From Oscarella lobularis (Eukaryota > Porifera > Homoscleromorpha > Homosclerophorida > Oscarellidae): a stretch of DNA of 64,000 bases. Positions 20,900 to 37,800 of this stretch are shown here, piece after piece. Location: positions 806,001-870,000 of the forward strand of contig NC_089180.1 in assembly GCF_947507565.1 (NCBI RefSeq), written 5' to 3'. The number at the start of each line of letters is the position of its first letter. The first letter of the stretch is position 1. A program made the translations under genes and the position numbers. The notes under the pieces were generated by a model, which saw nothing but the letters and a program-made list of their open reading frames with translations, did no database searches and was not told the origin of the DNA.

Positions 20900-22784
20900 C
20901 CATGACGTCATTGATGTCTTCAATTTGTGAACAAGTTCGTCCGTTTTTTCAGGAAGAGATTCAAATTCTTTCGTGCATGAAACCTTCACAAATAATGTAT
21001 ATAATTACGAAATTAATTAATTAATTTCAAGTGTGTTACCTTCCATTGTTGATATTGATTCAATGCCGTTTCTAAGGTGGGCGCTAAAATTATCAATAAT
21101 TTAAGACGACTATGATTTAATTGAATGTAATAATACCCGGATCAACAATCCTGTTCCATCCTTTTGAGAAAGATAACAACAGATCCTTCGTTTCCTATTG
21201 AATTAATCATATCATTTATTTAATTATTGATTTTTAGTGACTTGAAGTTTTTGATGTCTCTCGTCCATTGACATCAAAGAGACGACGTTGAGAAATATTT
21301 GAAGAGAATTGACAAGATGAAGATGACTTTCGTCTCGACTCTTTATCATTGATTCCAATGAGGACTTGTCGTCACAGCAACCAATCTTTTGCTGAAGTTC
21401 CTTGAAAACGTTCAATTTCTCTTCCACCTGTAAAGAAATGAAAGTATAAATAAATAAATTCGTATATTGAACTTCTTTGAGAGTGGTCATGTGATCGGGG
21501 TCAATGACTTCTTCTCGATTGACGAGAACTTGATAGGCTTTTTCCAGTAAATCGAGATGTTTCTTCACACTTCTCCTTGTTCACACAAATCAATAAATAT
21601 CTAATTGATACGATTATGTATTCGCGTTACCTTAGAGATGGTAACTCAGCAAGAAGGTCAGCCAATTTGTTGAACTTTATTAAAAGAAAATTATACTTAC
21701 TTGTTCATTTCTATTTATTTATTTATTTACCTTTTCCGGAATAATGTTCTGCATCTGAGTTTGCAACAAAGCTTTCGACCTTTTCTCCCTCTAGACACAC
21801 GTAATCAATTTTATTTAATTATGTATTCTATTAAATGCCTTGATTTCATTGCGGAAAATTTCTCTTTCCCACATCACTTTGCGAAGTACAGCTAAATTAA
21901 ATTAATTAAATTAAGTTATTTGAAACAAGTCAGCTTGCAAACCAAATGCAGTGAGATCCAACTACAAAATTCAAATTAATTTTAATTAAATTAATTTTAA
22001 TTAGTTACCTTGTGGGCGTGTCCTCTTTCAATCAACTGATTCGCCACATTGTTACCACGAGAAAAGAGCATACAAGGTATGATGTCACCTTTAATTAATT
22101 AATTAATTGATTAATTATATACAAATTCCAATAATTTACTCACATGGTGTGAAATAGCATTGGCTCGAAATGACGTCACCACTCATTGATTTTAACATTT
22201 CATACACCTAATGAAATCAATAAAATTTTCTCTTGATGACGTCATGATGATCATCAAACCTCTTCAGAATGCGTTTCCTCAATTTGAATTCCCGTCAAAA
22301 AATAACGTCTTGCGTACGCCGAAATCTGGCTGTACGATTCCGGAAGTACGACCAATTTCACGGATTCAATTTCCAATTCATTTCCGTAATCAATGTAAAC
22401 GACTTTGTCCTAAAAACAAAATTAATAAAAAATTAAGCAATTAATGACGTCATAGTACCATTCCCGCTTCGGACTGTATCAATTTACAACGATACCAATT
22501 GGAATCTTCTTCAAACACGGGACCGTAGATCTAAAAAGAAGAAATTCTATTAATAATTCATTAATTAAAAACGCTATTTTACCTGTTCAACATCCGGGAT
22601 TTGAACAGCGGCCGTTTTGGGACCCCAAGACTTCAAGCACTTTTGTAATTGTTGCAATTTCGACTCATCATTGGACATCTAAGAAAAGAGAGAATCAAAA
22701 GAAACTCCTTCTTCATTGTATCTTTCTTACTTGCGCCCAGAAACTGCAATTCGTCTCCACGCTCGTAATAATAAGCGACATCTT
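20900..22784 (-). CDS. Tudor-domain protein with coiled-coil tail (STK31/TDRD-like)
   Basis: An extended Tudor domain is spread over short exons: SLIITSVETNCSFWAQ (22784-22731), then DVEQ|IYGPVFEEDSNWYRCKL, DKVVYIDYGNELEIESVKLV, and CDIIPCMLFSRGNNVAN plus QLIERGHAHK (ending about 22012). FWAQ, the W-Y-R-C strand and YIDYGNE are the landmarks of Tudor domains that bind methyl-arginine in germline proteins. Several coiled-coil exons follow (REKRSKALLQTQMQ, FNKLADLLAELPSLRR, KKHLDLLEKAYQVLVNREE, VEEKLNVFKELQQKIG, down to LVHKLKTSMTSW at 20900). STK31 has the same Tudor-then-coil order but continues into a kinase; no kinase exon is seen, and the next in-phase exon belongs to IFT38. The start is uncertain: ATG at 22779-22781, or splicing from the RRM exon upstream. 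Neighbouring exons share small AT-rich introns. Confidence 0.78.
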
Positions 22785-22815
22785 CTAAAATATACATGTA
22801 CACTCGTCTATGCAC

Positions 22816-23397
22816 GTGCAAGTCACGTGCCTCTGTGGATGGTTCCGCCGGCGCGGGAGACGCCGTTCCGCTTTGGTATTCGCCCCTTCGAACGACGATG
22901 ACACTCGCACGTAGTCGAATAAAAACATTCGCGGCATCCTTGGAACGACACGGAACGCGAGCGATCTAGTATGAAAGAAATACGAGAACCAATGAGAAGG
23001 CGCCGCGCGGGTGCGTGGGAGGGGTCCTCACGCACCAGGAGAGGTCTTCTAGAAAACATCGTTCCACTGAGCGCGCGTTCGGCGCGTTCGGCTTCCTCGT
23101 CGTTCGGAAAGTGTAGGAATCTAAAAAAATGTCGACGATCGACGCGATCGCCTTTTTTTACGTACGCGTAGCCAGTAGTGCGTCCTTGACGTTTGTCCTT
23201 CCATGTAAGCGCATAGTGATTGATCGACGACACCTTGGCCTTTTTTTCGACGTGTCGAAGAACGTCGTTCTATAATTTTAGCAGTCGTCCTATCATCGTC
23301 GAGTATCCCATCCCTCACGTACTTTGCGAACATCCTCCGAAAGATTCCCCACGCGCAGATCGAATCCCGATTCGAGCTTTCCTTCGCTTGCACTCAT
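22816..23397 (-). CDS. RRM-domain protein (possibly 5' part of the Tudor gene)
   Basis: Four exons fit in phase: 23397-23323, 23233-23166, 23120-23036, 22965-22816. Translation starts at an ATG (MSASEGKLES) and contains RNP2-like DLRVGNLSEDV and, across the second intron, the RNP1 motif TTGYAFLHF. Then come DEEAERAERALSGT and RRPLLIARV, the usual end of an RRM. The donor GTACGT that restores RNP1 was chosen over a GTAAAA four bases further on for that reason. The last exon continues to EARDLH with no stop before a possible donor at 22815, only 31 bp from the Tudor exon acceptor. If that tiny intron is real, the product is an RRM-Tudor protein, an arrangement known from TDRD10. Otherwise two genes lie end to end. 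RNA binding is likely. Confidence 0.72.
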
Positions 23398-23967
23398 GAT
23401 TCGCTGCAAGGCGTAAGACTGCGAGGATCCGCGCGTGCGTAGGTGCGTGCGTGCGTGCGTGCGTACGATGACGTCGCACGGAGCTCCCCCGCAAGACATC
23501 ACGTGATAGAAAAATGTATAAATAATTTTTTAGCGAAAACGACGCCGTCACCGAAGCATACGACGATCTTCTAAACACAGAAGTAAGAAATAGACTAAGT
23601 CCTTAGAGAGAACACTTGTAGCTCATTAGATTATAGTCAAACCCTATAGTATCTATAGTCTAACCAAAAGCCACACCCACACGCGCTCCATTTACTATCA
23701 CCTCAACTACGAACGAAAAAAAAACCGGTGTAAAACGCGCGCGAAAAAAAGTCGTAAATCGTATATACAATTTTAAAATTAAAAAATTTTATTAATATCT
23801 ATATGTCCCCGCCGCCGCCGCCGCGATTCCGATGTCCCTTTTTCGAGCGTCGATTGCCCTTGAGAATCCAGCAGCGGCCGCTCGTCGCAACGAACCACTT
23901 CGCGCTGTCTCAGGTTCCTAAAAGGGGGTCCCTAATTGATATGCTCCCTTGCGTGAGTGATTCAAAG

Positions 23968-24014
<47 letters not shown>

Positions 24015-24239
24015 ATGCGTTGCTAGCTCACCTCTCCGGCACTCTTCCGGCCGCCTCTCCGATTCTTACGGGCAACGCCGTCGAGCGATCGCGTTCCTCA
24101 TCCGGCGAGAGGCGTTTCGTTTTCCTGGATCTTTGTAGCGGAAATGAGGTCGAGGTATCGAATATCGCCCGCGCGAAACCCTTCGTGTTTAAAATAGCCA
24201 CCCAATACGCGAGCGCGAAGCCTTTGGGAGCCCCTTACC
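23398..24239. other. Intergenic region with microsatellites
   Basis: Contains a (GCGT)n run near 23439-23464 and a (TAA)n run near 23970-24013. It should include the promoter of the minus-strand RRM gene, but I cannot point to a specific element. No gene is supported. Confidence 0.55.
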
Positions 24240-24480
24240 GATATTCTGTGAATTCTCTCGCCGCAATGCGTGTTCTGGAGATGATAGAGGAGTTGGTAGC
24301 GCGCTCGAAACGTTTTGCTCGGTTCGGCGTGGGAACACGTTCGCCAGCAGCATCGGAAGCCGTCTGCGCCTTCGCCGAGGAGATTCCAAGCGCCAGGCGC
24401 GCACACGTGTTCTTCACGTGCATGAAGAGATCTCGCGACGAGGCGAACGCGTCGCGACAGTTCTTCCACTCGCATTCGTA
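24240..24480 (-). pseudogene. Two-finger C2H2 fragment (CxxWxxC type, ARID2/AEBP2/GLI-like)
   Basis: Finger 1 (24480-24406) reads YECEWKNCRDAFASSRDL plus FMHVKNT. After a putative 41-bp intron (GTGCGC...GCGCAG, 24364-24404), finger 2 reads GFRCCWRTCSHAEPSKTF, then RARYQLLYHLQNTHC. CxxWxxC spacing, the aromatic linker and the HLQ..HC ending resemble the paired fingers of ARID2/BAP170 and, more loosely, AEBP2 and GLI. A TAA lies 12 bases upstream of the first finger with no acceptor between, and I could not find flanking exons. I therefore treat it as a fragment, either a pseudogene or an exon of a gene I failed to assemble. If coding, it would be DNA-binding. Confidence 0.5.
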
Positions 24481-24484
24481 CGGC

Positions 24485-24923
24485 GGTCGAGATTAAACGT
24501 CGCCGGCTTTTTCGACGAGAATGTTCGTCCGATTTTGATCGTTTGTCGCGATCTTTCACGTTTTCCGCCTGTTGTCGGAACTGATGCTGCTATTAAAGTA
24601 GTCGCGCCGCTTCTTCATCTGGCGGCGCGGGAGCATCGAACGAAGGTATGGGTGGGGGCGCGGACGCGAATACTGTAGCTTTTTCCATGCAACAGTTGAA
24701 CACGTTTCTCCTTACACTGCCAAGAACAGTACGAAAATCAAAAAAAAACGTGCTGAAGAATCTCGCCACTGACAACAGCCTTACTGTATGTGCCACGCAC
24801 TTAATTAAAAAATGCAACTTGAAATGAAGTCCTTAACTCTGGTCCTTAGACTCTAACTCCTTAAATCTTTGACAAAAAATAGCCTTAGCTAATAATTAGA
24901 ACTTCTTGAAATCGGTCGCCGGT
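24485..24923. other. Short spacer 3' of RBPJ, no gene
   Basis: A short minus ORF at 24593-24817 shows no motif. No clear polyadenylation signal could be fixed for RBPJ. Confidence 0.5.
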
Positions 24924-30601
<5,678 letters not shown>

Positions 30602-31884
30602 TGTAGTGGGCAGGCCGATCTGCAAAACGTACACGGTAATTTGCGTGAGCGACGGGAAAAATTCGTTCGTTCGTGCAGACGAGAAAAAAACGCTGGCTTT
30701 GGTGCGCGCGACGCAGAACTGAGCCGCGAAAGCCTCGAATGCGAGAGCCTATAAAGCCGCGTTCATGGGAATCGTTCGCTGGTGAGGTTTCTCGCGGGCG
30801 CGCGATCGACAGCTATCGCCTCGTAGACGTGATCCCTCTTCCCATTGGACGCGCGACATCCGAAAAATCGCGTTGACTCGCCTGAGAACACGGATCTTCC
30901 CAGTCGTACGTCAGTCGACTGCCTTGAGCGCCGCTTGGAGACCACTTCGCTGGAGGCGCTTGCATCGGCGAAGCCAATCGTCGCTATGAGCGTACGCTTC
31001 CTTTTTTATTCGTCGGACGATTGCCTGATGAGAAATGAACTGTAGTGCACTTGCGTTACGTCACAAAGCCCACGTACCCGTATTTCCGCACGGCAAACGC
31101 GGATAAGTAACCACCTTTTTTACGTGCGTACAGAACTTCGCCATGAATGAATGAAACCTTTTTTTGGTATCGCGATTTCATATCGTCGGGGAGAGACTAC
31201 TAGCCACACTAAAATTTGTCCTGCGGAAATACGGGTTTGGGCATAAATACGTCATTTTGTGACGTAAACGCAAGTGCTCTATAAGCTGTTTGTTGCTCAG
31301 CCCCGTGGCTTCGCCTAACGCTCGCGAGCGCGTTAGTCCTCCACGTCAGCGTTAGGCTAGATAGGGCGAAAATGAGAGCGGAAAGAATTTTATTTTTAAT
31401 AAAAATATGAAAAAAAATTGTGCATAGTTTATGTTCGGGCAGTTTTGGTGCACTAGGGTCTTGCCCAGGACCCTGGAGGAGCATTTTTTTGTGACGGCGT
31501 CGTGCTCAGGGCACCGGAGCAGTTTTATGACGTCATACCCAGGACGCTCTCCCTAAAGAATAAGAATGTGAAACTGAAAAAGAAAAGACAGTTATCATAC
31601 GGCGCTCTTTAGTGCTTGTCGCTTGCCGTCTTTGCTACATGTATGCCTCCTTATTGATTTTTCCCACTTGTTGCAGTTTTTCTCTCTGCTGTGTAGCAGC
31701 CTGTCCCAGGAGTAATCCAAGATTAGTCAGTCGCGGATGACGTCATTTGCTTGCTTGGACCACTTCCGGGGGGAGTTGCTGTTGCAATTGAGCAGTCATT
31801 TCCGCTCTCGGGCAACTTTGGATTTCCCAAAATCATTAAATGTCACCCAAGGACTCATCTCCGCCAGAGTACACTTCCTAACGC
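30602..31884. other. Upstream region of RBPJ and left flank of the satellite
   Basis: Should hold the RBPJ promoter; no specific element is recognised. The MITE at 31045-31279 lies within it. A short palindrome (CTAACGCTCGCGAGCG..GTTAG) is near 31315-31337. ORFs on both strands at 30673-31045 overlap and show no domain. Confidence 0.55.
31045..31279. mobile_element. MITE copy 2, inverted relative to the copy at 10584
   Basis: Reads as the reverse complement of 10584-10822: GTGCACTTGCG...ACGTCAC at the left and GTGACGTAAACGCAAGTGCTC at the right end (TIR within), with the internal GATATGAAATCGCG and GGCGAAGTTCTGTACG blocks conserved. TA flanks both ends. The left terminal base triplet differs (GTG for GAG). 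Confidence 0.8.
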
Positions 31885-34800
31885 TTCTCTCCTGTAATAA
31901 ATTACAGCGAAATTACAGGGGGTTAGCCAACAAGTCTCTCCTGTAATAAATTACAACGAAATTACAGGGGCTAACCAACGGGTCTCTCCTGTAATAAACT
32001 ACAGCGAAATTACAGGGGGCTAGCCAACGGGTCTCTCCTGTAATAAATTACAGCGAAATTACAGAGGCTAGCCAACGGGTCTCTCCTGTAATAAATTACA
32101 GCGAAATTACAGGGGGTTAGCCAACAAGTCTCTCCTTTAATAAATTACAGCGAAATTACAGGGGATAGCCAACGCATCTCTCCTGTAATAAACTACAGCA
32201 AAATTACAGGGGCTAGCAAACGGATCTCTCCTGTAATAAATTGCAGCGAAATTACAGGGACTAGCCAAGGAGTCTCCCCTGTAATAAATTACAGCGAAAT
32301 TACAGGGGCTAGCTAACGGGACTCTCCTGTAATAAATTACAGCGAAATTACAGGGGCTAGCAAATGGATCTCTCCTGTAATAAATGACAGCGAAATTACA
32401 GGGACTAGCCAACGGGTCTCTCCTGTAATAAATTACAGCAAAATTACAGGGGCTAGCTAACGGGTCTCTCCTGTAATAAATTACAGCGAAATTACAGGGG
32501 CTAGCAAATGGATCTCTCCTGTAATAAATGACAGCGAAATTACAGGGGCTAGCAAACGGATCTCCTGTAATAAATTACAGCGAAATTACAGGAGGTTAGC
32601 CAACGGGTCTCTACTGTAATAAATTACAGCGAAATTACAGGGGATAGCCAACGCGTCTCTCCTGTAATAAACTACAGCAAAATTACAGGGGCTAGCAAAC
32701 GGATCTCTCCTGTAATAAATTACAGCGAAAATACAGGGGCTAGCCAAAGGGTCTCTCCTGTAATAAATTACAGCGAAATTACCGGGGCTAACCAACGGGT
32801 CTCTCCTGTAATAAACTACAGCGAAATTAAAGAAGCTAGTCAACGGGTCTCTCATGTAATAAATTACAGCGAAATTACAGGGGCTAGCCAACGGGTCTCT
32901 CCTGTAATAAATTACAGCGAAAATACAGGGGCTAGCCAAAGGGTCTCTCCTGTAATAAATTACAGCGAAATTACAGGGGCTAGCCAACGAGTCTCTCACG
33001 TAATAAATTACAGCGAAATTAGAGAAGCTAGTCAACGGGTCTCTCATGTAATAAATTACAGCGAAATTATAGGGGCTAGCCAAAGGGTCTCTCCTGTAAT
33101 AAATTACAGCGAAATTACAGGGGCTAGCCAACGAGTCTCTCACGTAATAAATTACAGCGAAATTAGAGAAGCTAGTCAACGGGTCTCTCATGTAATAAAT
33201 TACAGCGAAATTATAGGGGCTAGCAAACGGATCTCCTGTAATAAATTACAGCGAAATTACAGGAGGTTAGCCAACGGGTCTCTACTGTAATAAATTACAG
33301 CGAAATTACAGGGGATAGCCAACGCGTCTCTCCTGTAATAAACTACAGCAAAATTACAGGGGCTAGCAAACGGATCTCTCCTGTAATAAATTACAGCGAA
33401 ATTACAGGGGCTAGCAAATGGATCTCTCCTGTAATAAATTACAGCGAAAATACAGGGGCTAGCCAAAGGGTCTCTCCTGTAATAAATTACAGCGAAATTA
33501 ACGGGGCTAACCAACGGGTCTCTCCTGTAATAAACTACAGAGAAATTAGAGAAGCTAGTCAACGGGTCTCTCATGTAATAAATTACAGCGAAATTACAGG
33601 GGCTAGCCAACGGGTCTCTCCTGTAATAAATTACAGCGAAAATACAGGGGCTAGCCAAAGGGTCTCTCCTGTAATAAATTACAGCAAAATTACAGAGGCT
33701 AGCAAACGGGTCTCTCCTGTAATAAATTACAGCGAAATTACAGGGGCTAGAAAACGGATCTCTCCTGTAATAAATTACAGCGAAATTACAGGGGCTAGCA
33801 AACGGATCTCTCCTGTAATAAATTACAGCGAAATTACAGGGACTAGCAAACGGGTCTCTCCTGTAATAAATTACAGCAAAATTACAGAGGCTAGCAAACG
33901 GGTTTCTCCTGTAATAAATTACAGCGAAATTACAGGGGCTAGAAAACGGATCTCTCCTGTAATAAATTACAGCGAAATTACAGGGGCTAGCCAAAGGGTC
34001 TCTCCTGTAATAAATTACAGCGAAATTTAAGGGGCTAGCCAACGGGTCTCTCCTGTAATAAATTACAGCGAAATTAGAGGAGGTTAGCAAACGGATCTCT
34101 CCTGTAATAAATTACAGCGAAATTACAGGGGCTAGCAAATGGATCTCTCCTGTAATAAATTACAGCGAAATTACAGGGGCTAGCCAACGGGTCTCTCCTG
34201 TAATAAATTACAGCGAAATTACAGGGGTTAGCCAACGGGTCTCTCCTGTAATAAATTACAGCGAAATTACAGGAGCTAGCCAACGGGTCTCTCCTGTAAT
34301 CAATTACAGCAAAATTACAGGGGCTAGCCAAAGAGTCTCTCATGTAATAAATTAGAGCGAAATTAGAGAAGCTAGTCAAAGGGTCTCTCATGTAATAAAT
34401 TACAGCGAAATTACAGGAGCTAGCCAACGGGTCTCTCCTGTAATAAATTACAGCGAAATTACAGAAGCTAGTCAACGGGTCTCTCCTGTAATAAATTAGA
34501 GCGAAATTAGAGAAGCTAGTCAACGGGTCTCTCATGTAACAAATTACAGCAAAATTACAGGGGCTAGCCAACGGGTCTCTCCTGTAGTAAATTAAAGCGA
34601 AATTACAGAGGCTAGCCAAAGGTTCTCTCCTGTAATAAATTACAGCGAAATGACAGAAGCTAGTCAACGGGTCTCTCCTGTAATAAATTAGAGCGAAATT
34701 AGAGAAGCTAGTCAACGAGTCTCTCATGTAATAAATTACAGCGAAATTACAGAAGCTAGTCAACGGGTCTCTCCTGTAATAAACTACAGCGAAATTACAG

Positions 34801-37800
34801 GGGCTAGCCAACGGGTCTCTCCTATAATAAATTACAGCGAAATTACAGGGGCTAGCCAACGGGTCTCTCCTGTAATAAATTACAGCGAAATTACAGGGGC
34901 TAGCCAACGGGTCTCTCCTGTAATAATTTACAGCGAAATTACAGGGGCTAGCCAAGGGGTCTCTCCTGAAATAAATCACAGCGAAATTACAGGGGCTAGC
35001 CAACGGGTCTCTCCTGTAATAAATTAAAGCGAAATTACAGGGGATAGCAAACGGGTCTCTCCTGTAATAAATGACGCGCGAAATTACAGGGGCTAGCCAA
35101 AGAGTCTCTCATGTAATAAATTAGAGCGAAATTAGAGAAGCTAGTCAACGGGTCTCTCATGTAATAAATTACAGCGAAATTACAGGGGCTAGCCAACAAG
35201 TCTCTCCTGTAATAAATTACAGCGAAATTACAGGGGATAGCCAACGGGTCTCTCCTGTAATAATTTACAGCGAAATTACAGGGACTAGCCAAGGCGTCTC
35301 TCCTGTAATAAATTACAGCGAAATTAAAGGGGGTTAGCCAACAAGTCTCTCCTGTAATAAATTACAGCGAAATTAGAGGAGGTTAGCGAACGCGTCTCTC
35401 CAGTAGTAAACTACAGCGAAATTACAGGGGCTAGCAAATGGATCTCTCCTGTAATAAATTACAGCGAAATTACAGGGGCCAGCAAACGGATCTCTCCTGT
35501 AATAAATTAGAGCGAAATTAGAGAAGCTAGCCAACGGGTCTCTCCTGTAATGAATTACAGCAAAATTAAGAGGGCTAACAAACGGGTATCTCCTGTAATA
35601 AACTACAGAAAAATTACAGGGGCTCGCCAACGGGTCTCTCCTGTAATAAATTACAGCGAAATTACAGGGGCTAGCTAACGGGTCTCTCCTGTAATAAACT
35701 ACAGCAAAATTACAGGGGCTAGCCAACGAGTCTCTTATGTAATAAATTACAGCGAAATTACAGAGGCTAGCCAACGGGTCTCTCCTGTAATAAATTACAA
35801 CGAAATTAAGAGGGCTAACCAACAAGTCTCTCCTGTAATAAAGTACAGCGAAATTACAGGGGATAGCCAACGCATCTCTCCTGTAATAAACTACAGAAAT
35901 TACAGGGGCTAGCCAACGGGTCTCTCCTGTAATAAATTACAGCGAAATTACAGAGGCTAGCCAAAGGTTCTCTCCTGTAATAAATTACAGCGAAATTACA
36001 GGGCTAACCAAACGGGTCTCGCCTGTAATAAATGACAGCGAAATTACAGGGGCTAGCTAACGGGTCTCTCCTGTAATAAATGACAGCGAAATTACAGGGG
36101 CTAGAAAACGGATCTCTCCTGTAATAAATTACAGCGAAAATACAGGGGCTAGCCAACAAGTCTCTCCTGTAATAAATTACAGCGAAATTACAGAAGCTAG
36201 TCAACGGGTCTCTCCTGTAATAAATTAGAGCGAAATTAGAGAAGCTAGTCAACGGGTCTCTCATGTAATAAATTACAGCGAAATTACAGGGGCTAGCCAA
36301 CGGGTCTCACCTGTAATAAATTACAGCGAAATTAAAGGGGGTAGCCAACGGGTCTCTCCTGTAGTAAATTAAAGCGAAATTAAAGAGGCTAGCCAAAGGT
36401 TCTCTCCTGTAATAAATTACAGCGAAATTACAGGGGATAGCCAACGGGTCTCTCCTGTAATAAATTACAGCGAAATTACTGGGGCTAGATAACGGGTCTC
36501 TCCTGTAATAAACTACAGCGAAATTACAGGGGCTAGCCAACGGGTCTCTCCTATAATAAATTACAGCGAAATTAGAGGAGGTTAGCGAACGCGTCTCTCC
36601 AGTAGTAAACTACAGCGAAATTACAGGTGCTAGCCAACGGGTCTCTCCTGTAGTAAATTAAAGCGAAATTACAGAGGCTAGCCAAAGGTTCTCTCCTGTA
36701 ATAAATTACAGCGAAATTACAGGGGATAGCCAACGAGTCTCTCATGTAATAAATTACAGCGAAATTACAGAAGCTAGTCAACGGGTCTCTCCTGTAATAA
36801 ATTATAGCGAAATTACAGGGGCTGGCCAACGGGTCTCTCCTGTAATAAATTACAGCGAAATTACAGGGGCTGGCCAACGGGTCTCTCCTGTAATAAATTA
36901 TAGCGAAATTACAGGGGATTAGCGAACAAGTCTCTCCTGTAATAAATTACAACGAAATTACAGGGGCTAACCAACGCGTCTCTCCTGTAATAAATTACAG
37001 CGAAATTACAAGGGGTTAGCCAACGGGTCTCTCCTGGAATAAATTAAAGCGAAATTACAGAGGCTAGCCAACAAGTCTCTCCTGTAATAAACTACAGCAA
37101 AATTACAGGGGCTAGCAAACGGATCTCTCCTCTAATAAATTACAGCGAAATTACAGGGACTAGCCAACGGGTCTCTCCTGTAATAAATTACAGCGAAATT
37201 ACAGAGGCTAGCTAACGGGTCTCTCCTGTAATAAATTAAAACGAAATTACAGGGGCTAGCAAATAGATCTCTCCTGTAATAAATTACAGCGAAAATACAG
37301 GGGCTAGCCAAAGGGTCTCTCCTGTAGTAAATTAAAGCGAAATTACAGGAGGTTAGCCAAAGGGTCTCTCCTGTAATAAATTACAGCGAAATTACAGGGG
37401 ATAGCCAACGGGTCTCTCCTGTAATAAATTACAGCGAAATTACAGGGGCTAGCCAACGGGTCTCTCCTATAATAAATTACAGCGAAATTACAGGGGCTAG
37501 CCAACGGGTCTCTCCTGTAATAATTTACAGCGAAATTACAGGGGCTAGCCAAGGCGTCTCTCCTGTAATAAATTACAGCGAAATTACAGGGGGTTAGCCA
37601 ACAAGTCTCTCCTGTAATAAATTACAGCGAAATTAGAGGAGGTTAGCGAACGCGTCTCTCCAGTAGTAAACTACAGCGAAATTACAGGGGCTAGCAAATG
37701 GATCTCTCCTGTAATAAATTACAGCGAAATTACAGGGGCCAGCAAACGGATCTCTCCTGTAATAAATTAGAGCGAAATTAGAGAAGCTAGCCAACGGGTC

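Noticed and set aside
24020-24496. 158-codon plus-strand ORF
   Set aside because: It is antisense to the C2H2 finger fragment, whose motifs are specific; the plus ORF has none.
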